The notes under the pieces were generated by a model, which searched no databases, was not told where the DNA came from, and saw only the letters and a program-made list of their open reading frames with translations. Shown piece after piece: positions 5,182 through 5,811 of a stretch of 5,811 bases of DNA. The stretch is from DATBLE01 sp050258035 (lineage in GTDB: Bacteria > Actinomycetota > Thermoleophilia > Gaiellales > Gaiellaceae). How positions within the stretch are numbered: position 1 is the stretch's first letter; each line of letters opens with the position of its first letter. Where the stretch lies: the NCBI GenBank assembly GCA_050258035.1, contig JBLMYA010000005.1, forward strand, positions 1 to 5,811, read 5' to 3'. The translations under genes were made by a program, and so were the position numbers.

Positions 5182-5811
5182 CCGACCGTACCTGCAGCCG
5201 CCGGACGACCGAGTCGAGCGTCACGGCGAGCAGCAGGATGACGCCCGTGACGATGTAGATCGCGCCGGTCGAGTACCCACCGATGTTCAGCCCGTTCGCG
5301 ATCGTCGCGATGACGAGCGAGCCGAGAAGCGCGCCACGGACCTCCCCGCGACCACCGAACAGGCTGACACCGCCGATGACGGCGGCCGAGATCGAGTCGA
5401 GGAGCAGCGTGCCGCCCCCTTGCTGCAGGTTCACCGACTGGAGCCGTGCGGCGAGGATGACTCCGCCGACGCCGGCCATGATCCCGGAGATCATGAAGAC
5501 GAGGATGCGGATCCGGGGGACGTTGATACCGGCACGCCGCGCCGCCTCCGCGTTCCCTCCGACCGCGTAGACGTGGCGGCCGAAGCTCGTCCGCTTGGCG
5601 AGGAACGTCAAGCCCACGAGGAAGATGAGCATCAGCAGGGCAGCCAGCGGGAGGCCTTGCGGCTGCGTGCAGGAGACCGTGAGCGGCGTTCCCTCCGGGC
5701 ACGCCGCGGGCTTCGTCGCGTGGTTGCAGATCGCCACCGTGCCGAAGCAGGCGACGGCGACGGCGACGAGCTTCGCGAGCGGGATCCCCGGGCTGAACGA
5801 CAGCCCCGCAC
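5174..5811 (-). CDS. Sugar ABC transporter permease, XylH/RbsC type, C-terminal part (5' end beyond right edge)
   Basis: The frame is open from the right edge to TAG (5176-5174) and gives 211 residues; a GTG at 5737 is internal, since in-frame coding continues upstream (visible start AGLSFSPGIPLAKLVAV). Family marks of BPD_transp_2 (PF02653) sugar permeases: FGRHVYAVGGNAEAARRAGI about a third of the way in, which is the cytoplasmic loop touching the ATPase; then GVGGVILAARL, the conserved SISAAVIGGVSLFGGRG, GALLGSLVIATIANGL and a last span ending AVTLDSVVRR. This membrane subunit would carry a sugar such as xylose or ribose inward with a binding protein and an ATPase, which should lie upstream beyond the edge. 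The family is usually about 320-430 aa, so roughly half is missing. Four cysteines (visible residues 21, 28, 37, 47) cluster around one loop. The exact sugar cannot be told from this piece. Confidence 0.92.
   Translation of the reverse strand, partial: AGLSFSPGIPLAKLVAVAVACFGTVAICNHATKPAACPEGTPLTVSCTQPQGLPLAALLMLIFLVGLTFLAKRTSFGRHVYAVGGNAEAARRAGINVPRIRILVFMISGIMAGVGGVILAARLQSVNLQQGGGTLLLDSISAAVIGGVSLFGGRGEVRGALLGSLVIATIANGLNIGGYSTGAIYIVTGVILLLAVTLDSVVRRLQVRSGR

Noticed and set aside
5751..5768. Three tandem GCGACG units
   Set aside because: They encode alternating Val-Ala in a membrane span of the permease; a codon-use effect in high-GC DNA.

Overview
The window is very GC-rich with strong third-position G/C bias. 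The gene families fit a high-GC actinobacterium, possibly a soil or sediment Thermoleophilia-type lineage. This is inferred from composition and family resemblance only; no taxonomic marker is present.

Layout: (1) Positions 1-400 hold two minus-strand genes overlapping by 4 bases (GTGA). They are an 85-aa cysteine-free helical protein and the first 48 codons of a carboxymuconolactone decarboxylase/AhpD-like protein that runs off the left edge. (2) A 53-base divergent intergenic region (401-453) carries a perfect 8-bp inverted repeat, a candidate operator for both directions. (3) Positions 454-5163 are one uninterrupted 1569-codon plus-strand gene. Its product joins an NqrB/RnfD-like membrane module (enediyne UnbU/E5 type), an unrecognised extracytoplasmic module, a seven-repeat FG-GAP propeller with an ASPIC/UnbV tail (enediyne UnbV/E4 type), and a full-length bacterial vanadium-haloperoxidase-like module. 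(4) Positions 5174-5811, on the minus strand and convergent, encode the C-terminal 211 residues of a XylH/RbsC-type sugar ABC permease. The 10-base convergent gap lies in a small inverted repeat that includes both stop codons.

The most interesting content is the giant fusion gene. UnbU and UnbV are normally separate proteins of enediyne biosynthesis and of related orphan loci. Here they share a chain with a haloperoxidase-like domain. That domain keeps the first vanadate-pocket motif (K1391, R1398), but both active-site histidines read as glutamate (E1488, E1536), the second pocket Arg is Ser (S1530) and the SGH glycine is Ala (A1487). No polyketide synthase or other enediyne gene is visible. 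The locus therefore looks like an orphan membrane-anchored, surface-exposed system of unknown chemistry and not a recognisable enediyne cluster. The flanking genes look functionally unrelated to it.
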